Source: VXPQ01 sp965117025
GTDB taxonomy: Bacteria > Bacteroidota > Rhodothermia > Rhodothermales > VXPQ01
Direction: 5' to 3'
Assembly (NCBI GenBank): GCA_965117025.1
Contig: OZ220746.1
Span: forward strand, 1,116,001-1,180,000
Length of the DNA: 64,000 bases
The notes under the pieces are model-generated. The model was not told where the DNA came from. It searched no databases and saw only the letters and a program-made list of their open reading frames with translations. Positions within the stretch are counted from its first letter, which is position 1. The number at the start of each line of letters is the position of its first letter. Positions 8,493 to 17,637 of this stretch are shown one piece after another. Position numbers and translations under genes: made by a program.

Positions 8493-9923
8493 CTACCCTT
8501 CCCGGAGAACCGGCAATCCCAACTGGTCGGCAGCGTCGAGAATCAGCGCATGGGCGCGTTCCGGCGTTTCGGCCTCGGCGTAGACCCGCAACAACGGTTC
8601 CGTACCCGAAGGCCGGACCAGCAACCAGCCCCCTTCGATATGGTGCTTGAACCCGTCGAAAGGATCCACCCGCAGCACAGAAGACCCTGCGATCATTTCC
8701 GGTCCACTGCCCTTCCGGAGACGTTCCAGTATGCCTTTCTTTTTCGCATCAGTAGTGCGAAAATCGATGCGGCGATAGGCTTGCGCGCCGAACTCGTCGT
8801 GCAACTCCTCTACCAGTTCCGACAGTTTCCTGCCCCGCTGCGCCATCATCTGCATGACAAGCAGGCCAATGTACAGGCCGTCCCGGTCCGGGATATGCCC
8901 CTGTGCGGCAATGCCCCCGGATTCCTCGCCTCCCAGAAGCACATCCCCCTTCACGATATGCCCGGCAATGTACTTGAAACCGATCCGGGTCGTCTCCACA
9001 GGGAGCCCGTATGCTTCCGCCATGCGATCGATGATCGATGTACTTGAAAAAGCCTTGACCACCCGGCCCGACATTCCGAGATCCTTGTGAAGATATCTGA
9101 CGAGCAGCGCCAGGAGGGTATGCGCATCCACAAATCTTCCCTGCTCGTCAAAGAGAGCCACCCGATCCGCATCGCCATCGTTGGCAATCCCTGCAGCACA
9201 TCCCTCGGCGACGACGGCCTCGGAAAGTATTCCCAGGTTGTGCTCGATCGGTTCGGGTGGACATCCCCCGAACCCCGGATTGTGTGTACTCCGCAACGCC
9301 ACTACCTGCCCGGCACCGAGCAATTCGGTAAAGACGCCCTGACCGGCGCCGAACATGGCGTCGTGCGCGACGTGCAGACCGGAAGCGCGGATCGCATCGA
9401 TATCCAGACGGCTCCTGAGGCAATCCAGATAGCCTGTTGTGATATCCTGCTCCGTAATTCCTCCGCTTCCCCGCAACACACCCAATGGCTGCGGAGCGGG
9501 CAGGATATCGTCGGCAGCAGGTATCAGCGCCTCCACTTCGACGACACCATCCGGCAGAAGCGGCCCGCCGAAATCCGCCTTCAGTTTGAATCCGTTATAT
9601 TCGGGCGGATTATGACTGGCAGTAATGACGATGCCGGCCGCACACCCGAATTCCCGTGTAGCCCAGCTTATAGCGGGAGTAGGTGCGAACGATTCCGGCA
9701 ACAGCACCTCGATGCCCGCCGAGGCCAGCACGCGGGCCGCGTATTCCGCGAAGGAACGCCCAAGAAATCGCGTGTCGTACCCCACTACGACTTTCGGGGC
9801 TGTACCGGATTGTGCAAGAATCCATTCGGCGGTCGCATGGGCCACCCTGTGCAAATTGCCGAACGTGAAGTCCTCTGCAATCACGGCGCGCCAGCCGTCT
9901 GTTCCGAAACGAATATCCGCCAT
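8493..9923 (-). CDS. Phosphoglucomutase/phosphomannomutase family protein
   Basis: Alpha-D-phosphohexomutase of 476 residues interconverting hexose-1- and hexose-6-phosphates for polysaccharide and glycogen metabolism. The four active-site loops are present: TASHNPP with phospho-Ser103, the metal loop NDGDADR, the sugar-binding loop GGEESGG, and the phosphate-binding RPSGTEP near the C-terminus. Glucose versus mannose specificity cannot be read. The ATG overlaps the recN stop by one base (TAATG), so it is probably translated as the second gene of a recN operon. Confidence 0.93.
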   Translation of the reverse strand: MADIRFGTDGWRAVIAEDFTFGNLHRVAHATAEWILAQSGTAPKVVVGYDTRFLGRSFAEYAARVLASAGIEVLLPESFAPTPAISWATREFGCAAGIVITASHNPPEYNGFKLKADFGGPLLPDGVVEVEALIPAADDILPAPQPLGVLRGSGGITEQDITTGYLDCLRSRLDIDAIRASGLHVAHDAMFGAGQGVFTELLGAGQVVALRSTHNPGFGGCPPEPIEHNLGILSEAVVAEGCAAGIANDGDADRVALFDEQGRFVDAHTLLALLVRYLHKDLGMSGRVVKAFSSTSIIDRMAEAYGLPVETTRIGFKYIAGHIVKGDVLLGGEESGGIAAQGHIPDRDGLYIGLLVMQMMAQRGRKLSELVEELHDEFGAQAYRRIDFRTTDAKKKGILERLRKGSGPEMIAGSSVLRVDPFDGFKHHIEGGWLLVRPSGTEPLLRVYAEAETPERAHALILDAADQLGLPVLREG

Positions 9924-11632
9924 TATGCCCCTCCCTTGCGGCTGGCTTCGATTAAATCCTGGGCGCTTTGCAGCGCCGCATCCGTAATATCAGCGCCGGC
10001 CATAAGTCCGGCCAGATGTTCTGCCCGCTGATTTTCGACCAGTCGCTGTATACGCGTCTTCGTACGATCGCCCTCCACATATTTCTCGACCACAAAATGC
10101 GTATCCCCTTGCACGGCAATCTGAGGCAAATGGGTAATGGCGACAATCTGATGATTTGCGGCCAGCGCATGCAGGCTTTGCCCTACCTTGCTGGCCACCG
10201 CTCCCGAGATGCCTGTATCGATCTCGTCGAACACCAGAATCGGGAACACCTCGCTTCGCGCCAGCACGGTCTTCAGGGCCAGCATAATGCGGCTGATTTC
10301 CCCGCCGGAAGCCACGCGGGCCAGCGGCCGCAACGCTTCCCCCCTGTTTGTCGAGATGTAAAACTCGACGCGATCCATGCCCGAGGCATGCGCCGCCATG
10401 CGCCGATCCTCTGCAAGAATCCAGCCGTCCGGGGCCTCATCCACGGAGAACCGGACATCGAACCGGCAATCGACCATGCCAAGCTTACCGCACTCCTCTT
10501 CCACTGCTTCCCGGATGGCATGGGCTATCTCTTTGCGCCGGACGCTCAGGTGAACGGCGGCCTCTGACAAACGCCCCTGTGTCGTCGTTATGCGATCTGT
10601 CAGGGCATCGAGGGTCTCGTCGAAACGCTCCGCCTCGGACCGGGCCTCGCCGATCCTGCGCCGGTGTTCGAGGACCGCTTCCAGGGTACCTCCGTACTTT
10701 CGGGCCAGCCCTCGTATATCGACAAGCCGGGTTCTGATTTCTTCGAGCCGCTCCGGGTCGAACGACGCCTGCTCGCCGTACTGCTTCAGAAACGAAGACG
10801 TCTCCGCCGTGACGATACAGGCGGAATCGATCTCGCTCAGTATTTCTTCGAAACGGGAGTCGATCTCCGCCAGTTCGCGCAGTTCGTCGCGGACAGCAAT
10901 CAACTGATCGTGGATGGAATGCCCCCCTTCATACAAGGCAGAGCCCAGCCGGACAGACGCTTCGTGCAGACGTTCTGCATGCTCCAGTACGCGCCGCTCG
11001 TTTTCGAGAAGCTCTTCTTCTCCTTCCAAAGGCGATATGCGATCAATCTCCTCGATCTGAAATGTATGGAGCGCACGCTTTTCCTCCATATCGCGCTGCC
11101 GCGCTGCCAGTGCGTCCCGTTCGGAAAGCAGCGCCGAGACACTTCGAAAATGATCTGCGTACGCTTCAGACGCCTCTCCGAGCTGGCCAAAATCGTCCAG
11201 CAGACCGATATGCGTCGAAACGTTCAGCAGCGACTGATGCTCATGCTGCCCATGCAAATCGATAAGATAGGAGGCGACAGCGCGCATTGCCTGTAGCGTG
11301 GCCGGAGTATCGTTGATGAAGCCGCGGCTGTACGACAGCATAATTTCCCGGCGCAAAATCATCACCGGAGCCGGATCCACCGCATATTCCTGGAGCAAAG
11401 ACGCCACGGACGGATCGTCCGCCTCGTCGAACACCCCCTCTATCACCGCCTTCGCAGCCCCGGACCGGATGGCGGAAGGCGATGTCCGCTCGCCCAGAAT
11501 CGCCTGCAGCGCCCCGATCAGAATGGACTTGCCGGCGCCTGTCTCACCCGTAATGACCGTAAGCCCCGCATCGAACTCGACACGGAGCTCCTCGATGAGT
11601 GCGTAATCGCGGACGTAAAGAGACTTCAGCAA
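9923..11632 (-). CDS. recN: DNA repair protein RecN
   Basis: SMC-like ATPase that acts early in recombinational repair of double-strand breaks. The 569 residues have the N-terminal Walker A GETGAGKS, a long predicted coiled coil in the middle, the ABC signature VASGGEISRIMLALK, and the Walker B region VFDEIDTGISG, all as expected. Length is normal. The start MLKSLYVRDYALIEEL is typical. A family 1 palindromic element begins only 18 bp upstream of the start codon, so it lies in the recN promoter or leader region. Confidence 0.97.
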   Translation of the reverse strand: MLKSLYVRDYALIEELRVEFDAGLTVITGETGAGKSILIGALQAILGERTSPSAIRSGAAKAVIEGVFDEADDPSVASLLQEYAVDPAPVMILRREIMLSYSRGFINDTPATLQAMRAVASYLIDLHGQHEHQSLLNVSTHIGLLDDFGQLGEASEAYADHFRSVSALLSERDALAARQRDMEEKRALHTFQIEEIDRISPLEGEEELLENERRVLEHAERLHEASVRLGSALYEGGHSIHDQLIAVRDELRELAEIDSRFEEILSEIDSACIVTAETSSFLKQYGEQASFDPERLEEIRTRLVDIRGLARKYGGTLEAVLEHRRRIGEARSEAERFDETLDALTDRITTTQGRLSEAAVHLSVRRKEIAHAIREAVEEECGKLGMVDCRFDVRFSVDEAPDGWILAEDRRMAAHASGMDRVEFYISTNRGEALRPLARVASGGEISRIMLALKTVLARSEVFPILVFDEIDTGISGAVASKVGQSLHALAANHQIVAITHLPQIAVQGDTHFVVEKYVEGDRTKTRIQRLVENQRAEHLAGLMAGADITDAALQSAQDLIEASRKGGA

Positions 11633-11649
11633 GGGAGCGCGAAATGCTT

Positions 11650-11906
11650 AAGGATACTCTGATCAAAACCGCTTCGATCAGCGCTTCACGTTCGTGCGTA
11701 AAAGATATTATAATTGCATCGTCGGAATTGGCGGAAACGCTGCGGATTCCGGGCAGTGCGGACGTGAAGCGCCCTTCGGGAGGCAGACAGGGGTGCGCTG
11801 GCCGCGTCATTCCTCATTATGTGGAGCCTGCCACACTGCTTCGTCATTCCTTGCCAGCGCACCCCTTTCAGCCTCTGATCTTTGCGGGCTTAATCAGAGT
11901 ATCCTT
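11650..11906. repeat. Family 1 palindromic element, long form (257 bp)
   Basis: Perfect 14-bp terminal inverted repeats, AAGGATACTCTGAT and its complement. Relative to the 5573 copy, base 8 of the repeat is C instead of G in both ends, so pairing is preserved. The long form adds an internal 14-bp perfect stem (11789-11802 with 11853-11866). Inside that stem is a small hairpin TGTGG/CCACA (11820-11824 with 11831-11835) with loop AGCCTG. It fills almost the whole gap between recN and secA. No open reading frame in it is credible. Confidence 0.92.
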
Positions 11907-11959
11907 ACGAGGATCTCCGCAGCAACAGACACGAAAACATCCCGGAACATAACCCCGGT

Positions 11960-14900
11960 TCAGGAAACCAGCACCCATCCCTCTGCAATTTTTCGCTCCG
12001 CAAGTTTGTACTTGAGCGTTTGCGTTTGCCCGGTAGACGGATTCTGGATGGTCACTTTCTCGTTGCGCCCGATTTTCTGATCCACTACGACGGTCTCCTT
12101 TCGGGCGGTCGGGTCCCGGTCGGCAGACCCCGCCTGCCCTCCGCCCGACTTGACGCCGTAGGTCGGTTCCATGGAATCGTGGCGCGCCCGCGCCCGCTTC
12201 GGATCGAGGCGGCGGCGCGCAGGAGCGGAGCGGGCGGATTGCTCGGCGACAAGCGGCCCCGCCTTGAACACGAACGAAACAACCTCTTCGTTGATCGTCC
12301 CCATCATCTCCGCGAAAAGCTTGAACGCCTCCATCTTGTATTCGACGAGCGGATCCCGCTGTCCGTAGGCGCGGAGTCCGACCCCCTCCTTGATTTCATC
12401 GAGTTCCCGCAGGTGCCCCATCCACTTCTCGTCGATGATATTGAGCATGGCGGTCCGCTCGAGCGTATCGTTGATGATGCGTCCTTCCGTACCTACTGCC
12501 TCTTCCACCTTCACCACCGCACGCAGCAGGCGGCGCCCGTCCGTGAAATCCACGAACACCCGGGCCGGACGGTGCTCTTCATCCTGCTCCATCACCTGCT
12601 GCATGCCCTTGTGGAAAGGACGCGACAAGGCATCCCGTTTGCGCCGGTAGAACGAGATGGCCTCATCGTAGATCAGCTGCCCCACGCCGTCTTCCCCAAG
12701 TTGCACGAACCTTTCCCGTTCAAGCTCAAACTCGAACGCCAGCTTGCGCAGGATTTCCTCATGGAGCTCGTCCAGCGTGCCTTCCCCATAGTGCTTTTCC
12801 ACCACCTTCGAGATAACATCCTGAAGCATTTCCAGGATCTCCCCGTGGAACCGCTCTCCCTTGAGCGCATGCAGGCGGCGGTCGTAGATCACCTGCCGCT
12901 GCGAATTGAGCACATCGTCGTATTCGAGCTGGCGCTTGCGAATAGAAAAGTTGTTTTGCTCGACTTTCTTTTGCGCCCGGGTAATGCTCTTGTTCACCCA
13001 TGGATGCGCGATGACGGCGCCCTCTTCCATGTTCAGCCGGTCCATCACCCTGGCAGCGCGGTCCGAACCGAACAGACGCATCAGATCATCTTCAAGGGAT
13101 ACGTAAAACTGGCTTTCGCCCGGATCTCCCTGCCGACCCGACCGGCCTCGTAACTGCAAATCGATCCGCCGACTCTCGTGCCGCTCGGTGCCGAGAATGG
13201 CCAGTCCTCCGGCATCGAGCACTCCGGAGCCCAGCTTGATATCCGTACCGCGTCCTGCCATGTTCGTGGCGATCGTTACGGCTCCGCGCTGTCCGGCTTC
13301 GGCCACAATGTCGGCCTCCGCCTTCGCCCGGTCGCGGCGCGCATTCAGCACGTTATGGCGAATGCCCGAGCGCTTGAGCATACGGGACAGGGTTTCCGAT
13401 ACATCCACGGAGGTAGTGCCCACCAGGACAGGCCTGCCTGCCTGATTGTACTCAGAAATTTTTTCGATGGCGGCGCGGTACTTCTCCCGCTTCGTTCTGA
13501 ATACGAGATCGTCCAGGTCGTCTCGCGTGATAGGCCGGTTTGTCGGAACGACCACCACATCCATCTCATAGATTTTCCAGAACTCCTCGGCTTCCGTTTC
13601 AGCGGTGCCGGTCATGCCGGAAAGCTTGTCGTACATCCGGAAATAATTCTGAAGCGTGATGGTGGCGTACGTCTGCGTCGCCGCCTGCACCTGCACCTTT
13701 TCCTTGGCTTCGATCGCCTGGTGCAACCCGTCGGAATACCGTCGCCCGGAGAGCACCCGGCCGGTATGTTCGTCCACAATCTGGACCCGTCCTTCCTGTA
13801 CGATATACTCCACGTCTTTCTCGTACAGGGTATAGGCCTTGAGCAACTGCTCGATGGCATGCAGGCGCTCCGCCCTTTCCGAATACAGCGTGTAGAGCGT
13901 GCGTTTCTCCTCTTCCTCTTCCTTGGCGAGAAGACGCACATCGTTCATGCGTTTGTTTTCCTTTTTCTCCTCGTCCAGTGAAGCATCTGCTTCGATGTCC
14001 GCCTCTACCTGCCGACGCCGATCCTCGTAGCGGCCTTCTATGGAAGCAATCTCGTCGCCCATATCCGGGAGTACGAACAGATCGGTATCTTCCCCGGCTG
14101 TCCGCGCCGCAAACTCGCGCCCCTGCTCCGTCATTTCGATGGCATGCTGCTTCTCCTCGAGGGCAAAGAGCAACGGCTCGTCCACCAGCGGCATATGCTT
14201 GGCATTATCCTGCAAATAGAAGAACTCCGTCTTGCGCAACAGTTGCGCCACGCCCGTTTCCTGGAGTAGCTTCTGGAGTTTCTTGTTTCGGGGAAACCCG
14301 CGGTTGGCACGCAGGAGAGCAAGACCGGCTTCGCCCTCCATGTCCGAGGCTGTCTTGCGGTCGCCGGCTTCCTCAGCCCGATCCCGTTCACGTAACCGCC
14401 GCTCTGCTTCGGACGCAAATCCAGCCACCGCCTTCTGCTGTGCATAGACCAGCCTTTCGATGACAGGCTGCAGCTCCGTAAAACGGCTGTCGTTCGCTTG
14501 CGGCACGGGCCCGGAAATAATAAGCGGCGTGCGCGCCTCGTCGATCAGCACGGAATCCACCTCATCCACGATCGCAAAATGGTGGCCGCGCTGCACCAGT
14601 TGCTCCTGCTCGGATACAAACGAATTATCCCTCAGGTAGTCGAACCCGAACTCATTGTTCGTGCCGTACGTAATGTCGGCGCGGTATGCCTTGCGGCGGC
14701 CTTCCGTGTGCGACTCGTGCTTGTCGATGACATCCACGGTCAGACCGTGAAACTCAAATACCGGCCCCATCCATTCCGCATCGCGCTGCGCCAGATACGG
14801 GTTGACCGTCACCACATGCACGCCGCGGCCCGCCAGCGCGTTGAGATAGATCGGCATGACGGCCACAAGCGTTTTCCCCTCGCCCGTCTTCATCTCGGCA

Positions 14901-15454
14901 ATGCGCCCCTGATGCAGCACCACCCCGCCCAGCAACTGGGCATCGTACGGCACCATATCCCAGGAAATGCGGGTGCCGCCGGCTTCCCATTCCTTGCCCA
15001 GCAGGCGGCGGCATGTCTCCTTGACGACGGCAAACGCCTCCGTAACCATGCTGTCGAGCACTTCCTCAACAATCTCCAGCCACTCTTCTTCCAGCCCGTC
15101 GAGTTTGTCGAAAAGCGCCCGGTGCTCCTCCGGCGAGAGTTCCTTGTCGTCATCGGTCCCGACCCCGTTTCCCGAAAATGCAGGAAGCGTCGTTTCGTCC
15201 GCAGCAGATATATCCTGCTCCGGCACGGGAACGGCGCCCCCCAGCCGGGCGCGCAGCGCTTCCTGACTGGCTTCGTTGTCCGCAACGGCTTCCCGGATGC
15301 GTTGCCGGAAATCGTCCGTTCTGGCCCGAAGTTCCTCATCCGAAAGGTCGGACAGGTCCTCACAGGCATCGTTGATGCGCTCGACAACCGGCCAGAGCCG
15401 CTTCAGCTCCCGTTCATTCTTGTCGCCGAACAGCGATTTGAAGAAATCTATCAT
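11960..15454 (-). CDS. secA: Preprotein translocase ATPase SecA
   Basis: Motor ATPase that drives unfolded preproteins through SecYEG. With the ATG at 15454 (MIDFFKSLFGDKNEREL) it has 1164 residues, well above the roughly 900 of E. coli SecA. The extra length includes an N-terminal insertion after about residue 70 and a charged, Glu/Lys-rich insertion in the middle, as in other Bacteroidota-type SecAs. Motifs include EMKTGEGKT (Walker A), YGTNNEFGFDYLRDN, VDEVDSVLIDEARTPL, GTAETEAEEF, NMAGRGTDI and LRGRSGRQGDPG. The C-terminal zinc-binding CxCx8CH tail for SecB is absent. The in-frame extension to 15547 is rejected because SecA normally starts at this motif. Confidence 0.97.
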   Translation of the reverse strand: MIDFFKSLFGDKNERELKRLWPVVERINDACEDLSDLSDEELRARTDDFRQRIREAVADNEASQEALRARLGGAVPVPEQDISAADETTLPAFSGNGVGTDDDKELSPEEHRALFDKLDGLEEEWLEIVEEVLDSMVTEAFAVVKETCRRLLGKEWEAGGTRISWDMVPYDAQLLGGVVLHQGRIAEMKTGEGKTLVAVMPIYLNALAGRGVHVVTVNPYLAQRDAEWMGPVFEFHGLTVDVIDKHESHTEGRRKAYRADITYGTNNEFGFDYLRDNSFVSEQEQLVQRGHHFAIVDEVDSVLIDEARTPLIISGPVPQANDSRFTELQPVIERLVYAQQKAVAGFASEAERRLRERDRAEEAGDRKTASDMEGEAGLALLRANRGFPRNKKLQKLLQETGVAQLLRKTEFFYLQDNAKHMPLVDEPLLFALEEKQHAIEMTEQGREFAARTAGEDTDLFVLPDMGDEIASIEGRYEDRRRQVEADIEADASLDEEKKENKRMNDVRLLAKEEEEEKRTLYTLYSERAERLHAIEQLLKAYTLYEKDVEYIVQEGRVQIVDEHTGRVLSGRRYSDGLHQAIEAKEKVQVQAATQTYATITLQNYFRMYDKLSGMTGTAETEAEEFWKIYEMDVVVVPTNRPITRDDLDDLVFRTKREKYRAAIEKISEYNQAGRPVLVGTTSVDVSETLSRMLKRSGIRHNVLNARRDRAKAEADIVAEAGQRGAVTIATNMAGRGTDIKLGSGVLDAGGLAILGTERHESRRIDLQLRGRSGRQGDPGESQFYVSLEDDLMRLFGSDRAARVMDRLNMEEGAVIAHPWVNKSITRAQKKVEQNNFSIRKRQLEYDDVLNSQRQVIYDRRLHALKGERFHGEILEMLQDVISKVVEKHYGEGTLDELHEEILRKLAFEFELERERFVQLGEDGVGQLIYDEAISFYRRKRDALSRPFHKGMQQVMEQDEEHRPARVFVDFTDGRRLLRAVVKVEEAVGTEGRIINDTLERTAMLNIIDEKWMGHLRELDEIKEGVGLRAYGQRDPLVEYKMEAFKLFAEMMGTINEEVVSFVFKAGPLVAEQSARSAPARRRLDPKRARARHDSMEPTYGVKSGGGQAGSADRDPTARKETVVVDQKIGRNEKVTIQNPSTGQTQTLKYKLAERKIAEGWVLVS

Positions 15455-15635
15455 GGTGCGCGGGGCACGGAAATAAAGGAAAAATCGGTTTGCCGGAAGA
15501 AAGTCCCGACAGACTGACAGGTAGCAGAATATCACGCTGAACCGCAAAAACCGTTCCTTGTGAAGGTGAAGACAAAAGCTCCGTGGCCTGGCATCTCCAC
15601 AGGCAACATCACGCTTTGATCTCCGTTGATGTATT

Positions 15636-16622
15636 ATGCGTACTTCTTATGTTCGCCCCGTCTTCCTTGCGGTAATCCTTGTCCTGACCGGGACAAGCGC
15701 CCTTCCGGCGGCGGCCCAGTCCGGACCGGCCACCACCTTCTCGTTCCTGCGGCTTGCTCCTTCCGCGCGGGCTGCCTCGCTGGCCGGCGCATTCTCCGCC
15801 GTATACGACGAAGACGTCAATGCCCTCTTCTACAACCCGGCCCTGCTCAACCCGGACATGCACCGCACGCTCTCCGTCACGTACCTCAACCATCTCGGAG
15901 GCATCCATGCGGGGTTCGTATCGCACGCCCGGCATTGGGAAGGCATCGGTACGCTGGGTGCGGGACTGCGCTACGTAACCTGGGGCAGCACGGAGGGATA
16001 CGATGCGGCCGGCAACGCTACCGAAAGCTTCGGTGCAAACGATGTGGCGCTCACCGCATCCTGGGCCCGCGCGCATGACGAACGTTTGCGGTACGGTGCG
16101 AACCTCCACGCGGCATTCTCAAGTATTGAAACCGCCAGCGCGTCAGCCTTCGCCGCGGACGCCGGCGTGCTCTACCATTTCTCAGAACAGCAACTGGCCC
16201 TGAGCGCCTCTATACATAACGCAGGCATTGTGGCGAATGCGCTCGGCTCGCTCAGGGATACGCTGCCGCTCGATCTGCGTGCAGGGGTTTCGAAACGCTT
16301 GCGCTATCTGCCTTTGCTCCTATCCCTAACGGGCTACAACCTGAACCGGATAGGCGAAGAAAGCGAAGGCCGAAATGCGGTGTCGGGTGTGCTCCGGCAC
16401 GTAGCCGTCGGATGGGAATTCTTTTTCAGCGACGCGTTCCGGCTCCGGCTGGGATACAACCACCGGCAACATCAGGACCTGAAAATGAAAAACCGGCTGG
16501 ATCTGGCCGGTGTGGGCGTAGGGTGCGGGATCAGGGTGGCAAGCTTCCGTTTCGACTACGCCTTCAATTCGTGGTCAACCCTCGGAGGCCTGCATCAGAT
16601 CACCGTACGCACGGGGATCTGA
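15636..16622 (+). CDS. porQ: PorQ-like outer-membrane beta-barrel protein (type IX secretion)
   Basis: Predicted outer-membrane barrel of 328 residues in the PorV/PorQ group, which helps attach type IX secretion cargo to the cell surface. A signal peptide ends at AAAQS. The mature protein starts with the characteristic TTFSFLRLAPSARAASLAGA, then DEDVNALFYNPALL, followed by alternating amphipathic strands and a terminal strand ending TVRTGI. The length matches PorQ rather than the longer PorV. This supports a Bacteroidota/Rhodothermota host. It is monocistronic and converges with the recombinase gene 24 bp away. Confidence 0.85.
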   Translation: MRTSYVRPVFLAVILVLTGTSALPAAAQSGPATTFSFLRLAPSARAASLAGAFSAVYDEDVNALFYNPALLNPDMHRTLSVTYLNHLGGIHAGFVSHARHWEGIGTLGAGLRYVTWGSTEGYDAAGNATESFGANDVALTASWARAHDERLRYGANLHAAFSSIETASASAFAADAGVLYHFSEQQLALSASIHNAGIVANALGSLRDTLPLDLRAGVSKRLRYLPLLLSLTGYNLNRIGEESEGRNAVSGVLRHVAVGWEFFFSDAFRLRLGYNHRQHQDLKMKNRLDLAGVGVGCGIRVASFRFDYAFNSWSTLGGLHQITVRTGI

Positions 16623-16646
16623 CCCTGCTGTTACGATCTCCTTTCC

Positions 16647-17564
16647 CTACCCGGGATGCTCCTTCTCCTGTAACAGATTCTTGTAAATCATGGTCGTGTC
16701 GCGCGTACCATGCCGCATACGCGCCCGGACCTCCTCGATATCCATACCCTTGTTCAGCCAGATGAGAGGCGCCGTGTGCGTGAGGCTGTGCGGGCTGACT
16801 CCGCTCCGTTTCAGGTTGGCCGCCGCCAGATACCGGTTAATCCGGCTCCGGACAGAACGCGTATTCAGGCGTTGTCCGTTCGAGCGATGTCCGTGAGACA
16901 CGAATAACGGATGTTCGGGCAGCACGGAATCACGCGCTTCGAGATAGCGCTCTATTTTTTCGATCACCGGAGGGTCCAGACGCGCCTCCTGATCCTTGAC
17001 AGCGCGTCCCTTGCCCTGCACCCGCAGAAACCTTCCGAGCAAAGTGTGCTCGATATCCCGCACATCGGCCCTTATGATCTCGATCTCGCTGAGTCCTGCA
17101 TACAGCATCAGGTACACCATGGCCTGATCTCGTTTTCCAAGCAGGGTCGTATCATCAAGTACGCCCAATAGCTGCCGGATATCCGCTTCCGTAAGCACCG
17201 CGCGGGAGTGCGACACCGGACGGCGGTTCCCCTTGACTGCAAGCGCCGGATTCTTGTCCATCAGCCCGATGACCACAAGATATTGGCAGAATTGCCGGAA
17301 AGCGGTCAGATAGGTGGATACGGATGCCTCGCTCAGCGAGCGCGTCTCCATCAGATAGGCTTTGTACGCACGGACTCCATCCTCCGAGAAACGAAATGTA
17401 TCGGCCTGGCCGGCAAACCATCTTTCGAATTCACGGAGCGCCCTGCGATAGGTCCCCACCGTATCGGCGCTCTTTTCCCTGAGGTACTCCCGCTGAAAAT
17501 CCTGCAACCGCCTTGCAAGCTCACCGGTTGTCAGTTTAAGGGATTCGATGTGTGACGAAGCCAT
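16647..17564 (-). CDS. Tyrosine recombinase-like protein lacking both catalytic arginines
   Basis: A 305-residue protein with the layout of XerC/D-type integrases: an N-terminal SAM-like DNA-binding domain (about 15-110) and a C-terminal catalytic domain (about 120-300). Relatives read GLR for box I, but here it is GLSEIE with Ser159. Relatives read HSLRHT for box II, but here it is HSLTHT with Thr262. The beta-hairpin lysine (Lys185 in VQGKGR), the first box II His259, His285 and the Tyr294 nucleophile remain. Cleavage activity by the canonical mechanism is therefore doubtful. The frame is intact. No attachment site or other mobile gene was found nearby. Xer-like housekeeping use, a DNA-binding-only role, or a decaying integrase are all possible. 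Confidence 0.85.
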   Translation of the reverse strand: MASSHIESLKLTTGELARRLQDFQREYLREKSADTVGTYRRALREFERWFAGQADTFRFSEDGVRAYKAYLMETRSLSEASVSTYLTAFRQFCQYLVVIGLMDKNPALAVKGNRRPVSHSRAVLTEADIRQLLGVLDDTTLLGKRDQAMVYLMLYAGLSEIEIIRADVRDIEHTLLGRFLRVQGKGRAVKDQEARLDPPVIEKIERYLEARDSVLPEHPLFVSHGHRSNGQRLNTRSVRSRINRYLAAANLKRSGVSPHSLTHTAPLIWLNKGMDIEEVRARMRHGTRDTTMIYKNLLQEKEHPG

Positions 17565-17637
17565 TATTGCCCATGATGAAGTATCCTGTGATACACCACA
17601 GAATAGCCCCCCGGCAGATCAAATGCAATAACGGAAT

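Noticed and set aside
17586..17601. CTGTG-ATACAC-CACAG hairpin before the recombinase gene
   Set aside because: Only a 5-bp stem; too short to claim as a recombination or dif site.
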